From NCBI GenBank assembly GCA_022559985.1, contig JAFJTR010000010.1, positions 589,556-653,555 of the forward strand: a stretch of 64,000 nt of DNA. The letters run 5' to 3'. The position numbers and the translations under genes are program-made. The DNA is from Parastagonospora avenae f. sp. tritici 18332-5. Lineage: Eukaryota; Ascomycota; Dothideomycetes; Pleosporales; Phaeosphaeriaceae. Shown piece after piece: positions 1-13,635 of this stretch. The notes below the pieces were generated by a model, which was not told the origin of the DNA, searched no databases, and was given only the letters and a program-made list of their open reading frames with translations. Position 1 is the stretch's first letter; every line of letters begins with the position of its first letter.

Positions 1-3000
1 TACTCGCCTGCCCGCATCCATTTCTCCCTCGCTCTCATGCGATCCCACGTGTCGAGCAAATGCTCAGACCGCTCGGCCCTGATAACTTCATCGGCCTCTG
101 CCAGGGCTGCCAACGTTCGTAAGCGGACCTTTTCCGGCACCGAAGAGTCGCCCTGGCCAGAGAGAAAATTCATTGTGGCTACCAGCTGTCGTTCAAAGTT
201 CTCCTTCGCCTCTACTGCGCTTTTGGCAAAATACAATCCCTGGAATGCTTTGAAAAGTGTGCTGGACTCAGTATGGTTCGCTTCAGGGGCCTTGATGTCC
301 CATTGCCCGAGTTTGCGTGCAGTATGAAGCGTACTTTCAACGACGTCATCGCCAATGTCTTGGAATTGGTCGTTCGAGAGCAGCGAATGAGTAACGCTGT
401 TTAGGTTTAGCATAATAAGGGACTTCACTGTTCCACGCGAATCCGAAGGGTCAAATGCGTTCGTTCGGCGCATCTGACTATCGAGGCGCGCCCCACGGAA
501 GAGAAGAGTTTTACCACCGTCACCTTCATATTCGAGACGGTCCAAAACAGAAAGTAAGTTAGAGCCACGCTCAACTCCGTAAAATGAATCCGGCTCGTCA
601 AGATTCTTGTAAATTGAAAGCTGTAGGTCGAGTGGTATCTTTGGTGCCTCGACCAAGATGGAAGATCTCCTGGAGCTACTCTTGATGATAGGCTGACCCG
701 AAGACGTCTCAGCAAACATAAGAGCGCTCCTGTACATGCCGCAAGTGTTTGCAGCCTGCGATGCCGCCAAGAAATCGATCTCAAGCCAGCGATCTCGGTC
801 TACGCGAGTGGTCTCTTTGGGTACTGGCTGGCTGCGGAGATATAGAATGGCCTCGATTAAAATGCGCGCATATGGCGCGGTCAACGAATCGCACCGTCGG
901 AACCACAGCATCATGGCAGCAGAAACGCACTTACGAACCCTGCGTTCGCCTTCGAATTCATCGAGCAGGACGAGATGAAGTATAAACGGCAAAAGTCTTT
1001 CCGCCATCGAGTCGATTCCGTCGAGGAGATTGGAGAGGGCTCCAAGAATGGGATCATGTATGCTAGTCCTACAAAGCGCCATCGCAAATCCGCGAATCCA
1101 AGCAGGAACAGATCCAGTGGTGTCAGGGGCAATCGACCGTTCAAGACTATCTGCACTGACAAGCGATGCTTCCTGTAAACGATCCGGGATGGACAATCCC
1201 AGTGCTTTGGCAATGGCTTCTGGTATTGCCAATGCCATCTCTGCAACATACATCGAATCACGCTTATCGATTCGTGATATCAATCGTCTGACAGCGTCCT
1301 CCGCCAAACTTACTTCGGCGCGGTCGTCACTGTAGAAGAGATCGATGACCTCTCGGACAATGGCTTCCCTGGAAGATTTGCCTAATGTATCCTTTGTGGT
1401 CTGCGTCGTAACTGACCATGGTTTCGAGTGGGTTGTATTTCGTCTGACTTCGCCATACGCGCTGTAAGCACGTCCGAGCACCTTCGCTGCCCACAAGAGG
1501 TAGCCATATCCCACGCCGTTTCGTTGGCAAGAGTCCCAGACAAGAGGTGCATACTCTGCAGCATCTCGGTCTACGCCCAATATATCATCACGGGCCATCG
1601 AAGCCGGCTGAAAGTTCTGGCATAGCAGGTTGAGTGCAACCTCTCGTGAAGTTTTATTGAGGAGCTTGCGGCCCGAACCCACATCGTCGAGAATCTCGAG
1701 CAATAGCTTGCTCTCCTCACTGCCGCGTAGCGAGTTCCCTTCGGCTGTCACTTGAGAGGCTGCCGTAGTAATAAGCTTGAATGCCTTCACTGAGGATGAA
1801 CGCTCATTAGCACTCATCGCTTCGGCGTGAGCCCTGAGATACTCGGATAGCCAGTTGTGGAATCTGTTTGCCGCGGTCATTGTTGAAACATGTTGTGACT
1901 GCTGGGTCGTACTTTCTTGTGTGGAGCCGAGGAATACGCGCACAGAGATGAGGATGGAAAGGCCGATGCCTGTCAGGAAAGCAAGATGCTTTCGGAGATA
2001 TTGAGTTCCGTGCTCGAACAAATGCTGCATGATGCCTACTGCATCTTCTGCACATTGCACATCTATTAGAAAAGGTCGTAATGATTGGAGGGTCATCTGA
2101 AGTGGATATCCCTCGTAGGCCACTGGGCCGGCCAATGCAACAAGGATACGAATCTTGCGGATCATCGATCGGGCATAAAGTGACCCAAGAGCCGGGTGGA
2201 TACGATCCAGAATTGAGCGCAAGACATACGTATATGAGTTTGGTGACCACAGAGTAGCCGGGTCGTCGCCTGTGCGTCGGCATAATCGTTCCAATTGATC
2301 TGGGAGATAGAATGCCGAGAAAGCAGGTTCGATTCCAATGTTGAGCTCCTGCGTTGAGTGACTGATGTCAGTCATGGCCGCCATAATCTCAGCCGCAGCA
2401 GCGAACCCTGGCTTTTTCTCTAGAGCCTTAGGGACGCGTTCTTCATGATCGATAGTTTGAAAGATGTAGCCGAGAATCTGAGGGGAGTGTTTCTGTATGG
2501 TGCTGTAATAGAGATCGCTGCCGACCAGTCTCTTGAGCAAATCTGAGTTGCTAGGCTCTGCTCTGTTGCGTGCGAAGCCTCTGCATGTGTCCCAAGCAAT
2601 TGTATAGGCGGCTGCCTTGCCCATGTTGGCTAGCAAGAGGTCGCCCACAGGCATGCCTAGTCGATCCGCGAGGTACTCTACTTCTGTCTTCCGTCCACAC
2701 ATGATAGTTTGGCCGACAGCCTCTGCCGTAATGTCGCGCAACAGTTCTTCTAACGTCTTATAACCAAAAGAGACGAACGGTATATCAGCAAGAATGCGAC
2801 CGCGATCAAGCCATATAGATATCACTTGAGGTGCAAACAAGCGAAACAGATACTGCGAATTTTCCAGCCCTCGTGCTCGCGCAACGTTGGCTATGCAGGT
2901 TTTCGCATGCACGGCTGCGCCTTGTACAGAGCCGGCTGTTGCGAAGATGAGATAAATACATTGCCGCAGGAGTGTATACCACTGAGATGCCAGCTTAGAC

Positions 3001-6000
3001 AAGACAAGCAAGCGGACGGCAATGCCTTCGATGCCTTCATCATCACCTGGCAAGCTGCTGTCGACGTCTCGGAGGATCTTGTCGTGCTCAGAAAGGACAA
3101 AGTCCTCGAACATGGTTGGGAGTTGTTCTGCAATGTGGTGCTTCACCGTCATTTCACTCCGCGCAAGGAGCCCGAAAAGACTTGTACGAACAGACGGCAC
3201 TTTGTGATGCTGTCCCAAGTCTGGATGATGTTTCAAAAGACGGTGCAAAAAGACGGCAATGACCTTCCGCAAGTTCGCCGATTGTCTGACTCCACTTTTC
3301 TCCATCTCCTTGACGTAGTAGGCGTACAATGCTTCCACGTTTTCGTAGAGGTCTTGGGCATCGCGATCTGTTGTGTCGGGTCCCCATACCAGTACAGTGC
3401 CAATGAGCACCTCGACTAGCATGCCGTTGGCGACTTCTGAGGTGTTGTATTCGCGAGCGCGGGGGTCAATAAGGGCTTCGCTATAACGTTCAAGCAGATT
3501 GAAGCAGTCATTACGAGACATTGCGAAATCACCCTCCCACAACGCACGAAGAAGGGGACGCGACCGAAGGAGTTCGCTTTCCTGAAGCGACACGAGGTAG
3601 TCAACGAATTTCGTTGGAACCCGGCTGTGTCCCAGCTCACCCTCAGCAGCGACTGACGTTACGAGGCGCAGATAAGCTGCGCATGATGCACGCAAGGCAC
3701 ATGTGTCGCTCTCGGCCTGAATGTCATGTCTGGGAACGTCGGCTTCCGATCCATTCGCGATAGCTGTGGTCTGAGAGTCTGCTGCATCGTCGACATCCAT
3801 GAAGTCGTCATCATCTGCGTAAAATGATTGTCTGGCACTCCTTCGATCATCAAGCGCTTTGCAGAGGTGCTGTGCCAGGACATGAACGCCAGCTTGCTTG
3901 AAAACATCCAGCTTCAACTCCTGGATTGAGCTGATGCAGGGCAGACTTTTGGTACAAGTTTCGAGAACAGCGTCCATTTTGTGCTGTTCCACTTGCGGCC
4001 TAGTCAAGACCTCAGCGAAGGACTTGCAAAGGGTTGCAGTGCACGACTCTATGGCGCTGACGCGGCGATCTTCGGGGTCCCCGTGATAAGCCACAGCTGG
4101 TGCGACAATACAGAGGTTTGTGACAATCCGCATCATGTCGGAAGTGATGCTTGTAACGCTCCCAGCAGCTATTTCTTTCCACCTTTGGTTCGCCTTTTCC
4201 AGTTCAGATAGACAAAAGTCGACTATTCTGCTTTCAATTGGTGTCGGATGATGCTCAGAAGCAACATTGGTCGTTGATTTGATGGGAACAGTCGGCGGTG
4301 ACAATTCATTCTTCCCTTTACTCAGCAAGAGCAAATACTGGCCAAGATCCCGATACTGCGAGGTTCGGGTTCTAGCCTGTGCGATTGGTCCTAGGACTAG
4401 GAAAGAAGCAGATTCAGTAGGAAGAAACTGTCTGTCCAAGCAGGCATAAAAGACGCGAAGAACATCGCGTGCATTGCAGTGGTGTGCACCTGTGGATGAG
4501 TATGTTCGCTCAGACCAAAGACCTTGCAAAGTTAGGAAGTAAACGACAGGGTATTGGGGATCACTTACTAGGCGTCCATTTGCTGAACAACCAGCTCAAA
4601 ACTCGTTCAGATGTGGTATTGAAATGCGTTGGGTTCTCTTGGATGCGCTCACGCATTATTGTAGCCATCAAGGAAGAGCTTGTTTCGGTCAGAGCTGCAG
4701 GACCACTTAGTTCGATTGAGAGCAGCATTGATTGCACAATGTCGGAGACCGCGGAGAAAGGTACGATTTGTAGCCTGAGTAGAACATCCATCAAGTGAGA
4801 AGCAGCACGGGAGACTGATATGGACGTCGCGGCTCTGGAAGCGCTCTGCCAAGCAGAGATCCAGTATGGCTTGAGCGAAGCATGGGTGGCCGTTCGCTGA
4901 AGCGCAGCTCTACACACGAGGTCAGTAGCGGTTAATGGTGGGATGCGTTGGTCACTGACCCAGCGAGGCCTATCATTGCCCATACTGCATGGGCCGGGTT
5001 CTCATCTGCGATGCATGAAGTAAGTTTCTCTAACATAGACTGTAAGTCTTCTTCACCGACGGGTCCTTCTTGAACCATGAAGGCAACCACTTGCAACGCT
5101 GCACGCTTGGCATTAGATCGGGGCTCAAGGACATGGCGAAGGTATTCCTGAAATAATTGTGTGACACGCACACGTTTAGCGGCATTCTCCGTGTTGCTGT
5201 ACTCGTGGCTGGAAGTGCATTTTTGTTCATCGAGCATGTGTGAAGCTCTTGCGATGGTGGATACAGTACCCCATAAGCCCTCAAACCGGACATGCTCGGT
5301 TTCCATGGAGAAGGCGCAAGTGTTCAGTGGATGAGTGTCCTTGTTGGCATAGCCTAAGTGGCGGAAACATAGATGGTCTTCTTCCAGATACTGGTGAGCT
5401 GTAGTGTCTTGCCTTTTACGATATTCACCGTACATAGTCTCAATCAATGCCTCGAGATCGAACCTGACTGATTCATCGTCTTGGTCGTCTAGTAGACTGG
5501 AGATGTGAGCCTCAGTGTGCACTAGCGCGATAATGATCTCATCTCGAAGCGCTACCTCAGACCACATGGGCTTCATCAAAGGAAGCAGCTCTCGGATAGT
5601 CTGTTTGGTCAGCTCTAGAGACTGGAGCGCAATCCTCGTGAGTATTGAGTTGATAGCAGCAAGAGCAGCGACCGCACCGCTGCTACGTCCGGACCTACGG
5701 CGAAGGTATTGGAGCAGGCCTGCGATCACTGCATCAGCCTTGTCCAGCAGAGGAGCATTTGCGGCCTTGACAAGGGAGCTCAGGCATTGTACGAAATCCT
5801 CTGCGATATGGGACTTATCGTCATTGACTGACTTAGTTCTTGCGACTGGAGCGCGGGGACTGGCACGCGACGAGGTGACATCAGTGGACTCGAATGGAGT
5901 ACGTGCTCGACTCGAGACGCTGGTACTCCAGCTGTTCTGAGGCTCAACTTCTGGCTCTGCTGCCTCGAAGAAGCTGGACAGCGATTCTATGCAGAAGTCT

Positions 6001-6452
6001 ACTGCAGCGTCCCAGCAGTCTTTGGAGAGGCGCTCGACGTGTGGCTGATACTCAAACAGCGATCGTAACGTCTTGGGCAGGTCCTCGAGCAGGGGCTTGA
6101 GAAGCAACCCGTGCGTGTCTGGAAGCACTTCGATGATTGTGTCTATGATGATCTCCACAGTGGAGCTCTTGATGGTTCGCACGCCCGTGGCTATGACATG
6201 GCGCAATGCTGAAGCAGAAAGAGGAAGGAGCACGGCAGACTTGGCCGTCTTGGTCTTGCTGCGCAGAAACGCTGAGCGCTCATCTCGCAGACACTGGAAG
6301 AGGGTGTCGCACAGGGCCAGGTAGGCCTTGTTGCCCAATGCCTCGAGAGTGGGCTTCCCGCGGTTGTGCTTGAGGATGTGGATGAGGTCCTTCAGGCCAT
6401 TGGCGCGGTCGACCTGGCGCGAGGCTTGGATGAGAACTGGAGGGGTCAGCAA
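1..6452 (-). CDS. TEL1: TEL1/ATM-type PI3K-like checkpoint kinase, N-terminal and FAT part (partial)
   Basis: TEL1 is the ATM-family kinase that answers double-strand breaks and maintains telomeres. Three exons read in one frame: 6452-4960, 4909-4569 and 4522-1, with introns 4910-4959 (50 nt) and 4523-4568 (46 nt) that keep phase. The first residues carry a perfect TAN motif (IQASRQVDRANGL), the Tel1/ATM N-terminal hallmark. A long HEAT-like helical region follows, then the start of the FAT domain around 590-545 (DEPDSFYGV). The frame stays open to base 1, so about 2,118 codons are present and the FATC and kinase domains lie off the left edge. The position 6452 is a TTG, not an ATG, and the frame is closed by a TAA upstream, so a short 5' exon with the true start must lie between about 6480 and 6700. 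I could not fix its splice site. Divergent from NUP192. Confidence 0.93.
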
Positions 6453-6872
6453 GGTCCCTGGTGTCGAGCTTCGATCATGTGATTACGCTTCGCATCCTGA
6501 ATGTTGGTCACCCCCATGCTGGCGGCTCGCGGTGCTTCGCGTCTGGAGGTAGTTGCGACGAGCGACGAGCGGGCATTGCCAGCAGAACCGGCGCGGGAGA
6601 GAGAATCCCAACAGGCAGGCGACCACTATGTACCGAACGACGCGTCGGGCACACTCTATTTCCTCGTCGTCTTGCGTCACGGCGTGGTTGCGGAGCTCTG
6701 GGAGTGGAAGCTAGCTTGGGTATTTGATGTGGCACGAGCTCCTGGGTCGCGTCGCCAAAGTCAAGACAAGGTCCGCAATCATCAAAGAAAGAAAACAAAC
6801 ACGCTCGCACCTGCCCTTCCTGCCCGCCATTGCCCCGGCGCATAATGCTCCACACGCCCACACGCATCTCCC

Positions 6873-9800
6873 ATGGCTGAAGAAGACAGCCTCGCCGCCC
6901 TCCAGGGCCTGCACCGCGATCTGTGTGCGCACATCGACCTGCAACTGCCCGTTCTCGAGCGCCTGATCCAGAATCTGGAGGCGCATCTGGAGGACCTCAA
7001 GGGCCTGCTGGACAAGAAGCCGCGGAGCGATGCGAGCAGACAGGCTTTGAGCGCCGGCAAGATCAAGCTCGGCGACGACGAGTACGAGGTCAACGATGAC
7101 TTCAAGCAGCAGACGCTCGAGCTGTCCGAAAACCTCAACCTGGACGAACTGGACGCCGCCGCCCTCTTCCTCGGTGCCGAAAGCGAAGCCCAGGAGCTCG
7201 ACCGCTCGCAGCTGCAGACGGCCGTGATCCGCTTCCACCGCCGCCGCGAATATGTCCTCCTCTGCCTGCGCATCCTCATGAAGACGGCACTGGATGGCGC
7301 AGACCCCGACGTGATGGGTCTCGACGCGCTGCAGATGGCAGTGCATATCATTGTCGGCGTACACGAGACGACCACCCTCTCGAATGCGTACGGCTTCTGG
7401 ATCAAGTGCCTGACCACCATGGGCTCAATCGAGCAGTGGTTGACTTCCGTCAGCGACCGCCTGAATGCCACTTCCATAGTCGGACAAGTGCCTCTGGCGG
7501 GCTTTGTCGAGATCATGACCTTCCAGAGACAGAGTCTGACCAGGCAGCACGAGAACCTGGCGGCCATATGCACGCACATGATCAAGGCCGGATACATCAA
7601 TCTCGACTGCTACCAATCGCTGCTCGCCCGCGCAAAGACTCTCGAGAGGCACGACCTCATCACCATCCACTACGTGCCCTTGATCATCCGCGCCACATCC
7701 TGGGCAGCCGCTGAGACAAATCTCGTCTTGAAAGATGCACGGAAGCTCCATGACCAGCTCATGGCAGGGCGCGACAACGGCAATTGGACCTTGCGAAATC
7801 TCCACGCTGCGACACTGGCATGGTGGCTGGCCGAATATAGTGGGAGATACGTCGACCCAAACACCCAAGACCCAGCGATGCAGAGCATAAACTTCGAGGC
7901 CGAGGCCACTGCGCGCTCTGATGCTTTCCTGCGAACACTCGACGATGGCGCCTTCCACTTCATGCTCTCATTCAGTCAAGATGTGCGTCCGACGCGCTGG
8001 TACGATCCCCAGAAGACGAGCATGTTGTCGACACTACTGCAAGATACCGCTGTTCTCAACACCGAAGCAATAATTCCAGAGGACTTTTTCAAGACGCTGG
8101 TCATGGAACAACTGCAGACTTTTGTAGACTCTTTCATCACCAACATGCCGGATACGCTTCGAAGACTCAAGGTGGAAGAAGACGACCAACGTAGACGGTT
8201 GCAGTTACATTTCCAGCAATCTACAGGGGAATATCCCATGCACCTCGAAAGGTTCATGGTTATCGTCGCCTACGCCTTCGATGGGTTCCCTGACGCAGCA
8301 GAGGACTTCTGGTCTGACAAGGAGAGCAATCTGTACGGATTCCTGCAATGGGCCGCCAAGCGACAGCCAACGCCTCGGATTGCCATGTTTTGCGAAATGC
8401 TGCGCGCCATTTCTACCGGCCCGGTAAACGCAGACTCGGCGCATCGCTTTCTGATGGAAGAAGGTGCCTCCGCCTCTGGAAAGATCCGACGAACGACTTC
8501 TCTAAGCTACGGGCACATCTTCAGCGAGCTGGTCGAGTTTGAAAAGGACATCCGGGAACCGAAGAAAGCTATCCAGAATGGAGGATACGTCCCTTCACAG
8601 AACCCCGTGGATCAAATCGTAGAACCTGAAAGTGCTACCATGCTGGAAAGCTACCTGCGTCTGCTGGCGCACGTAGGCCGGCAGAGTGAGGCTGCCCGAA
8701 ACCTTCTCCTGGACAACAGAGAGCACGACTTCGCGAACATCTGCTTTGGCCTTTGCACAGACAAAGTCGAAAGTGGCCTGCGCGCTTCAGCATACGACGC
8801 TTTGTCTGCCCTGCTTGTCGGAAAAGACTCTGTACGTGCCTCCGGCATGTGGAACCTGCTAGACAACTGGACAGTGAACGGTTTCTATGCAGGTTCTAAG
8901 CCAAGCACTGCAATGGGAGTTGTACCCCGCGATGACTTCTGGGCTACTCTAGCAGAGGGCTATGATGAGTCGGTAGCCTTTGTTCGCTTTCTCCACGCTC
9001 TTGTTGAGCCATACCCACAGAACCAAGGCCTGAACGACAGCTTGCCTTTTCCCGAGGGACTCGGTTCTTCACGCCGAATGCCAGGTATCGAGAGCTATAT
9101 CGACTTTGTAATGCAGCAGGTCTTCGCCGAGCGTTCTCAAGATATCATCGACCCACTGCAACGCAGCGTTATGCGATGGACATGTCTAAGCTTCATGGTG
9201 ACTTGCCTTGAGACCTTCAACGAAAACCTGGTCGTCTTTGCAAATAAGTCCAGCATACCTGTAGATTCAGTCATTGATACATCTTCTCTGGCCATCTATG
9301 TCGCCCTACATCCGTTTACAAGAGTCATGGAATGGTTATTCAACGATAGGGTGCTCAAAGCACTTTTCGCGGCATCCCATCACGATGTGACTGAAGTTGA
9401 TGCGGCGCCATCTGATTCACCCCTCGTGCAGTCGTTGCTGCTAAGCATTGAGGTCATGGATCAAGTTATGAAACTACAAGCTACCTACCTCGACATCGTC
9501 CGGCCAGTCCTAAGGCAGCAATCCTCTTTCCAGCATGCCCCTGTATCGAACCTTTCACTTGCCTCGTTTGAGGACGCAGTGCTCAGCAATCTACAAGTGA
9601 TCGTAGATCTTGGACTGTACTGCGGCACTGGCCACGAGGCGTTGACCATTGCTTCACTTCAACTGTTGGAGAAGATGGCCTCCTCACGGAAACTCGCGAT
9701 TTCTCCAGCTGGTTTCGGACAGCGATCTGGTAGAAGCAAGATTGTAGGAATACTTGAAAAGGACAACGAAGCTGAGCGTATTGGAAGATCGCTTTCGGGA

Positions 9801-11947
9801 CTGATGAGGTTTAGCGCAGACGAGCTCGAAGCAGGTCCGGATGCCTCTGGATACACGGTCAAGTTACGCATCCTCGACTTTCTCAACAGCTGCCTGGCTG
9901 CGGTTTCTCTGCGACCTACCATCGCACATATACTACTAGGATTCTCCTGTGGTAGTAACACTGTTCACGTTGCCGAAGACAGTCTGTGGGCAAATGGTCA
10001 ATCACTGTTTCACGCGATACTCTTACTCGGTGTCGAATATCCAGACAACAATGGCGAGGAATTTTTAGCGTGGCGATCCGCGCTCAAGACACGTTGCTGG
10101 GATATTCTGCAGAAGCTGTGGCGCTCACCACTGACAAGTGGCACTGTCATGGAAGAACTACGCGAAAACGAATTGTTGTTCATCGAAGCGCCTCAACTGG
10201 TCCCCATATCGCTCAACGCCTCTTGGGACGGTGTCTCCTTTGCACAAGGATTGGAACAGGCAGCTACCAGTGATTACTCGTGGTTTTTCGCTGATACTCC
10301 AGGCATTGCTCTCCAGAATTTCCTCCAGCGACGTGCTGCCTTCCTGGACTACGAATCGCGCGAGTTGCGCCTCACCGTCAAAGAGAGCATGCCGACGATG
10401 AGGTCGAGAATTCAGTCGGTACTGCTGGGCACCACTGTGCGACCTGGCGAAGACCCGGTCCTCAATCCCACCATATTTGATATGTTCGATTTCATAGAGT
10501 TTGAGTATCCAGAGCGTTCCCTACCCGACCAACACCCTATTTTCGAAGGTGTCAACTTATCATCTTGCCAAGAAGAGAAGGAAGGCGTGGAGCTTTATTC
10601 GGAACCTTTGCTTGAGCAGGTAATACTTCTGAGGATGAAGTATTGGCGCAAGGACGGAACTATCCCAATTTGCGCTACACTAGAGGAGCAGATAGAAGCA
10701 GAGGCTCCAAGGATGGCCGAGGCTGAGGCACTTCTACGCGTATTCGCTGATTGGAATCGCCGACAACAGTTACGTCGTTACCATCGGGAAATTTTGCAGT
10801 CTTGGATTCAAGTGCTGATGGTCGCCGTACATAGCTGCGACTTTGACGCTGGGTCGCGATCCTCGTTTATCTTACAAACGATTCAAGTCATTCTACCGAA
10901 GCTGGAACAGGCGTATACTTCTGACGTGTTCACGGCACTGCAGCTCGCCAGCCTAGCCGAATCTCTTGTTCAGAAGATTGATTTTGCGTCAACAGCGTTT
11001 GACAAGACCGGAGACTTCGCCAACGATCGCGTATCGCAACTGTTCCGTGCAGCACTGGCAGGCATTTACAGTCCCGTCTCCAGCCCTGGGTTACGAGAGT
11101 ACTGCTACCAAATATGCTTCCGGTACATACACGGCACATTCCATAAAGCATCGACAAATACGCTTCTTGGCCGGCATACCATGGACGCGATCAAGAACTG
11201 TGGAAGCCATTTGATCGAAACGATCTGCGACGACGCTTATAGCGGGCAAGGAACCTGCAAGATCTCGGCACTTCTCTTCCTCAATGCCATGGTCGCAATA
11301 GCAACTCGTCAACAATCCAAGCACATGCTTGAAACCTTCGTTTCGCTGAACTTTGTTGGAGTGCTAGTCGACAACTTGAAGCACATTCCCGAAGAGCTCC
11401 GCGCTGCTGCTGCTCCACAAATCCCAGCGCTACTCTCGTACTACGACGCCTGTCTCGCACTCCTCCTTCGCATTTGCCAAAGCCGGCTCGGCGCCGCATA
11501 TGTTCTCAATGCGGGGCTTTTTCTGTCCATACGCGATTCGCAGATTTTTGCAGTTGATCCAGATATCGGGCTGGAATTTGACGACGCGAAGGCCTTGAAG
11601 AAGTATTATGAACTCATGCTTGCTGTACTTCGAGTCATCAACGCGGCAGTCATTGCAAGAGGAAGACAGAACGACCAAACCGTGTTCCAAGCACGGGAGT
11701 TCTTGAAAGATAATCGCCATAACATGGTGTCGATTTTCAAGAGGAGCGTCAATGTCGGAGCTGGTCAACACATGGAAGTGGAACAAGAGCTTGTGGACTT
11801 GGTGGACTGTTGGACAGTGCTGGTGGAAGTCACGGGGTTTTTGGAGGTAAGTCTACTCCCTCTGAACACGGTCAGCCTATACTAACACACTGCTAGTACG
11901 AAGATCAATCAAGCTTGAAGAAAGCGCGGCCGAACATGTTCTCTTAG
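6873..11947 (+). CDS. NUP192: Inner-ring nucleoporin Nup192/Nup205
   Basis: Nup192 is the large alpha-solenoid scaffold of the inner ring of the nuclear pore, binding Nic96 and Nup53 in yeast and Chaetomium. Exon 1 is 6873-11846, intron 11847-11896 (GTAAGT..TGCTAG with a CTAAC branch site), and exon 2 11897-11947 adds a short tail ending NMFS. Total about 1,674 residues, the usual Nup192 length. The N-terminus (MAEEDSLAALQGLHRDL) and the all-helical composition with repeated hydrophobic segments fit the family; there is no membrane segment and no FG repeat. The ATG at 6873 sits just after a C-rich leader and is the first in frame. Several long minus-strand frames across its 5' part are antisense shadows caused by GC-rich codon use. 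Confidence 0.93.
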
Positions 11948-12290
11948 GTCGTCGCAGAGAGCCTCATCACATGTGGGGAGGATGCGTAGAGGCAAAGAAG
12001 AGTTAGCGTAGCGGTTTATTGTGTGCATTGGGTAGCGCGTAGTAGCATGTAATAGTAAACGGCGATCAGGCTTCAAAAGATGGCTTTATGTTAGGGCGCC
12101 TAGTGGCGGCAGATGCATTGATAGTATTCCTACAACTGGCGAAACATGCCACCTAACAACTTCCAGAACGCCAATGATATGCAAGCCCGCCACGTGCAGG
12201 TGAAGTTTCTATCCCTTTGGCTTCAAGAATGACCTCGGGAACCTCTTTCAGTCTGTCATGCATGCTGTGATACTCGTACCGTGGATTTCT
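11948..12290. other. Convergent 3' spacer between NUP192 and MRP17
   Basis: This 343-base stretch lies between two stop codons facing each other. It should hold both 3' UTRs. I see no open frame with coding character, no repeat and no structural RNA. Confidence 0.6.
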
Positions 12291-12742
12291 CTACCGGAAC
12301 TTGGCTACTCCCGGCACATCCTTGATGTGCTCGAACTTCTCGCCCATTTTGACGACCGAGTATCTGACCAACCGCGGGTCCAGACTCATTGTGCGGCGGA
12401 GGGCGTGTTGTGCGCGCGCACTTGCATCGAAGCGCATGATGAAGTGGTGGCCATAGTGGTGCGTAGACTGCAGTTTCTTGGCAGGTTTGGGTAGGAGAAA
12501 GGTGCCCCAGTTGGAGTAGCCGCGTACGACACCCTGCTGGGAGAGGATGATGTTGCCTGCGGTTTTGGCGATTCTGTAGGAGCATGTCAGAGCTGGGCGG
12601 GTTCAAGGTAACGAGGTGGTGGCATCATCGTACTCTTTTACTTCGGAGAGGCGGCCAGGCCGGACCTGGCAGTGTCAGTCGCAGAGTCAGAGCAAACGCA
12701 TTTGCATCGCAGACATACCACTCCTATCATCTCGTACAGCAT
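12291..12742 (-). CDS. MRP17: Mitochondrial small-subunit ribosomal protein bS6m (Mrp17)
   Basis: This is the mitochondrial homologue of bacterial S6, a component of the small mitoribosomal subunit. Three exons splice in phase: 12742-12719 (8 codons), 12665-12634 and 12573-12291, giving 112 residues. Introns are 12666-12718 and 12574-12633, both with CTGAC branch sites. The assembled N-terminus starts MLYEMIGV then VRPGRLSEVKEIAKTAG, the standard Mrp17 opening, and the C-terminal half has the S6 pattern ALRRTMSLDPRLVRYSVVK. Length is normal for the family. The tiny first exon hides the gene from simple frame scans. It is divergent from GCV3, 177 bp away, another mitochondrial protein. Confidence 0.93.
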
Positions 12743-12919
12743 CGTGCCTGCCTGTGGTTGTGTCGGTGCCGGCACTCTTTGCCCTCTCCCGCCGCGAAAA
12801 CGTTCAGTTTTCGGGCAAGGTACGCGACCGGGACCCGCGCCGGCACGTCTTGGCGCTCATCATATCTCACGAGCTTCGAAGCTCCGAGCCTCAGTATTCT
12901 GCACACACGACACGACAAA
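12743..12919. promoter_or_regulatory. Shared 177-bp divergent promoter of MRP17 and GCV3
   Basis: The start codons of two nuclear genes for mitochondrial proteins point away from each other across only 177 bases. This interval must contain both 5' UTRs and both core promoters. It is GC-rich, with no obvious TATA box. Co-regulation is an inference from the layout only. Confidence 0.5.
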
Positions 12920-13558
12920 ATGGCTGCTTCTTCTTCTGTTGCCCGCGCCGCCCGCCAACTGGCTATTGCTGCGGCGAGGAGGCCTGCGCCGTTTGCGTGC
13001 CAGAGATGGCAGCTGCAGGCGCAAAAGCAGCGGCTATTCTCGGTATCTGCCACATGTATGTGCGAACTGGAAAGAGCAATTGTAGTTCGTGGGGGCGCGA
13101 AAGGCTGACGGCTAGCAGTAAAGGAGAAGAAGTACACCGAGGACCATGAGTGGATCGAACTGTCCTCAGACGGCAAGACATGTACGTTCTTTAAATCAGT
13201 CTGCCACAACCACCACACGCTCCAGCGTACTGATAGAGCTCCAGGTACCCTAGGTATCTCTGAGTATGCCGCAAAGGCGCTCGGCGACGTAGTGTACATC
13301 GAGCTCCCCCAGACCGACATGGAAGTCAGCGAGGGCGACGCCATCGGCGCTGTCGAATCAGTCAAGTCGGCCTCGGACATCCTCACCCCCATCAGCGGCA
13401 CCGTGGCAGAGGTCAACTCGGAGCTCGAGAAGACGCCTGCAAACGTCAACAAGGACCCCGAGGGCGACGCCTGGATCGCAAAGATCACCGTTTCTGGCGA
13501 GCCATCGGGCAAGATGATGAGCAAGGAGGAATACACAGCCTTCACTGAGGACGCATAG
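12920..13558 (+). CDS. GCV3: Glycine cleavage system H protein, mitochondrial
   Basis: H protein shuttles the aminomethyl group between the P, T and L proteins of the mitochondrial glycine decarboxylase through a lipoyl-lysine arm. Exons are 12920-13055, 13119-13181 and 13245-13558; introns 13056-13118 and 13182-13244. The sum is 513 nt, giving 170 residues, the usual length. The first exon encodes an Arg/Ala-rich matrix-targeting leader. The mature part has EKKYTEDHEWIEL, GISEYAAKALGDVVYIELP and the lipoylation site ESVKSASD, with the acceptor lysine at about residue 107. The C-terminus (LMSEEAY-like MMSKEEYTAF) matches H proteins. Nothing is broken. Confidence 0.95.
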
Positions 13559-13635
13559 GCGTGCATGACATTATGATATCCAAATGAACGAGTTTGATTC
13601 GACGCAATTCAACAAGCGTACGAGATAGGGCATTG

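Noticed and set aside
2826..3419. Plus-strand 197-codon frame
   Set aside because: It is antisense to the continuous TEL1 reading frame, whose translation is coherent across this interval.
6711..7600. Minus-strand frames of 217 and 272 codons
   Set aside because: They lie antisense to the well-supported NUP192 N-terminus, are Ser/Arg or Val/Leu-rich as expected of shadow frames, and match no family.
12616..13566. Overlapping frames on both strands around MRP17 and GCV3
   Set aside because: Shadow frames; the spliced MRP17 and GCV3 models explain the coding signal fully.
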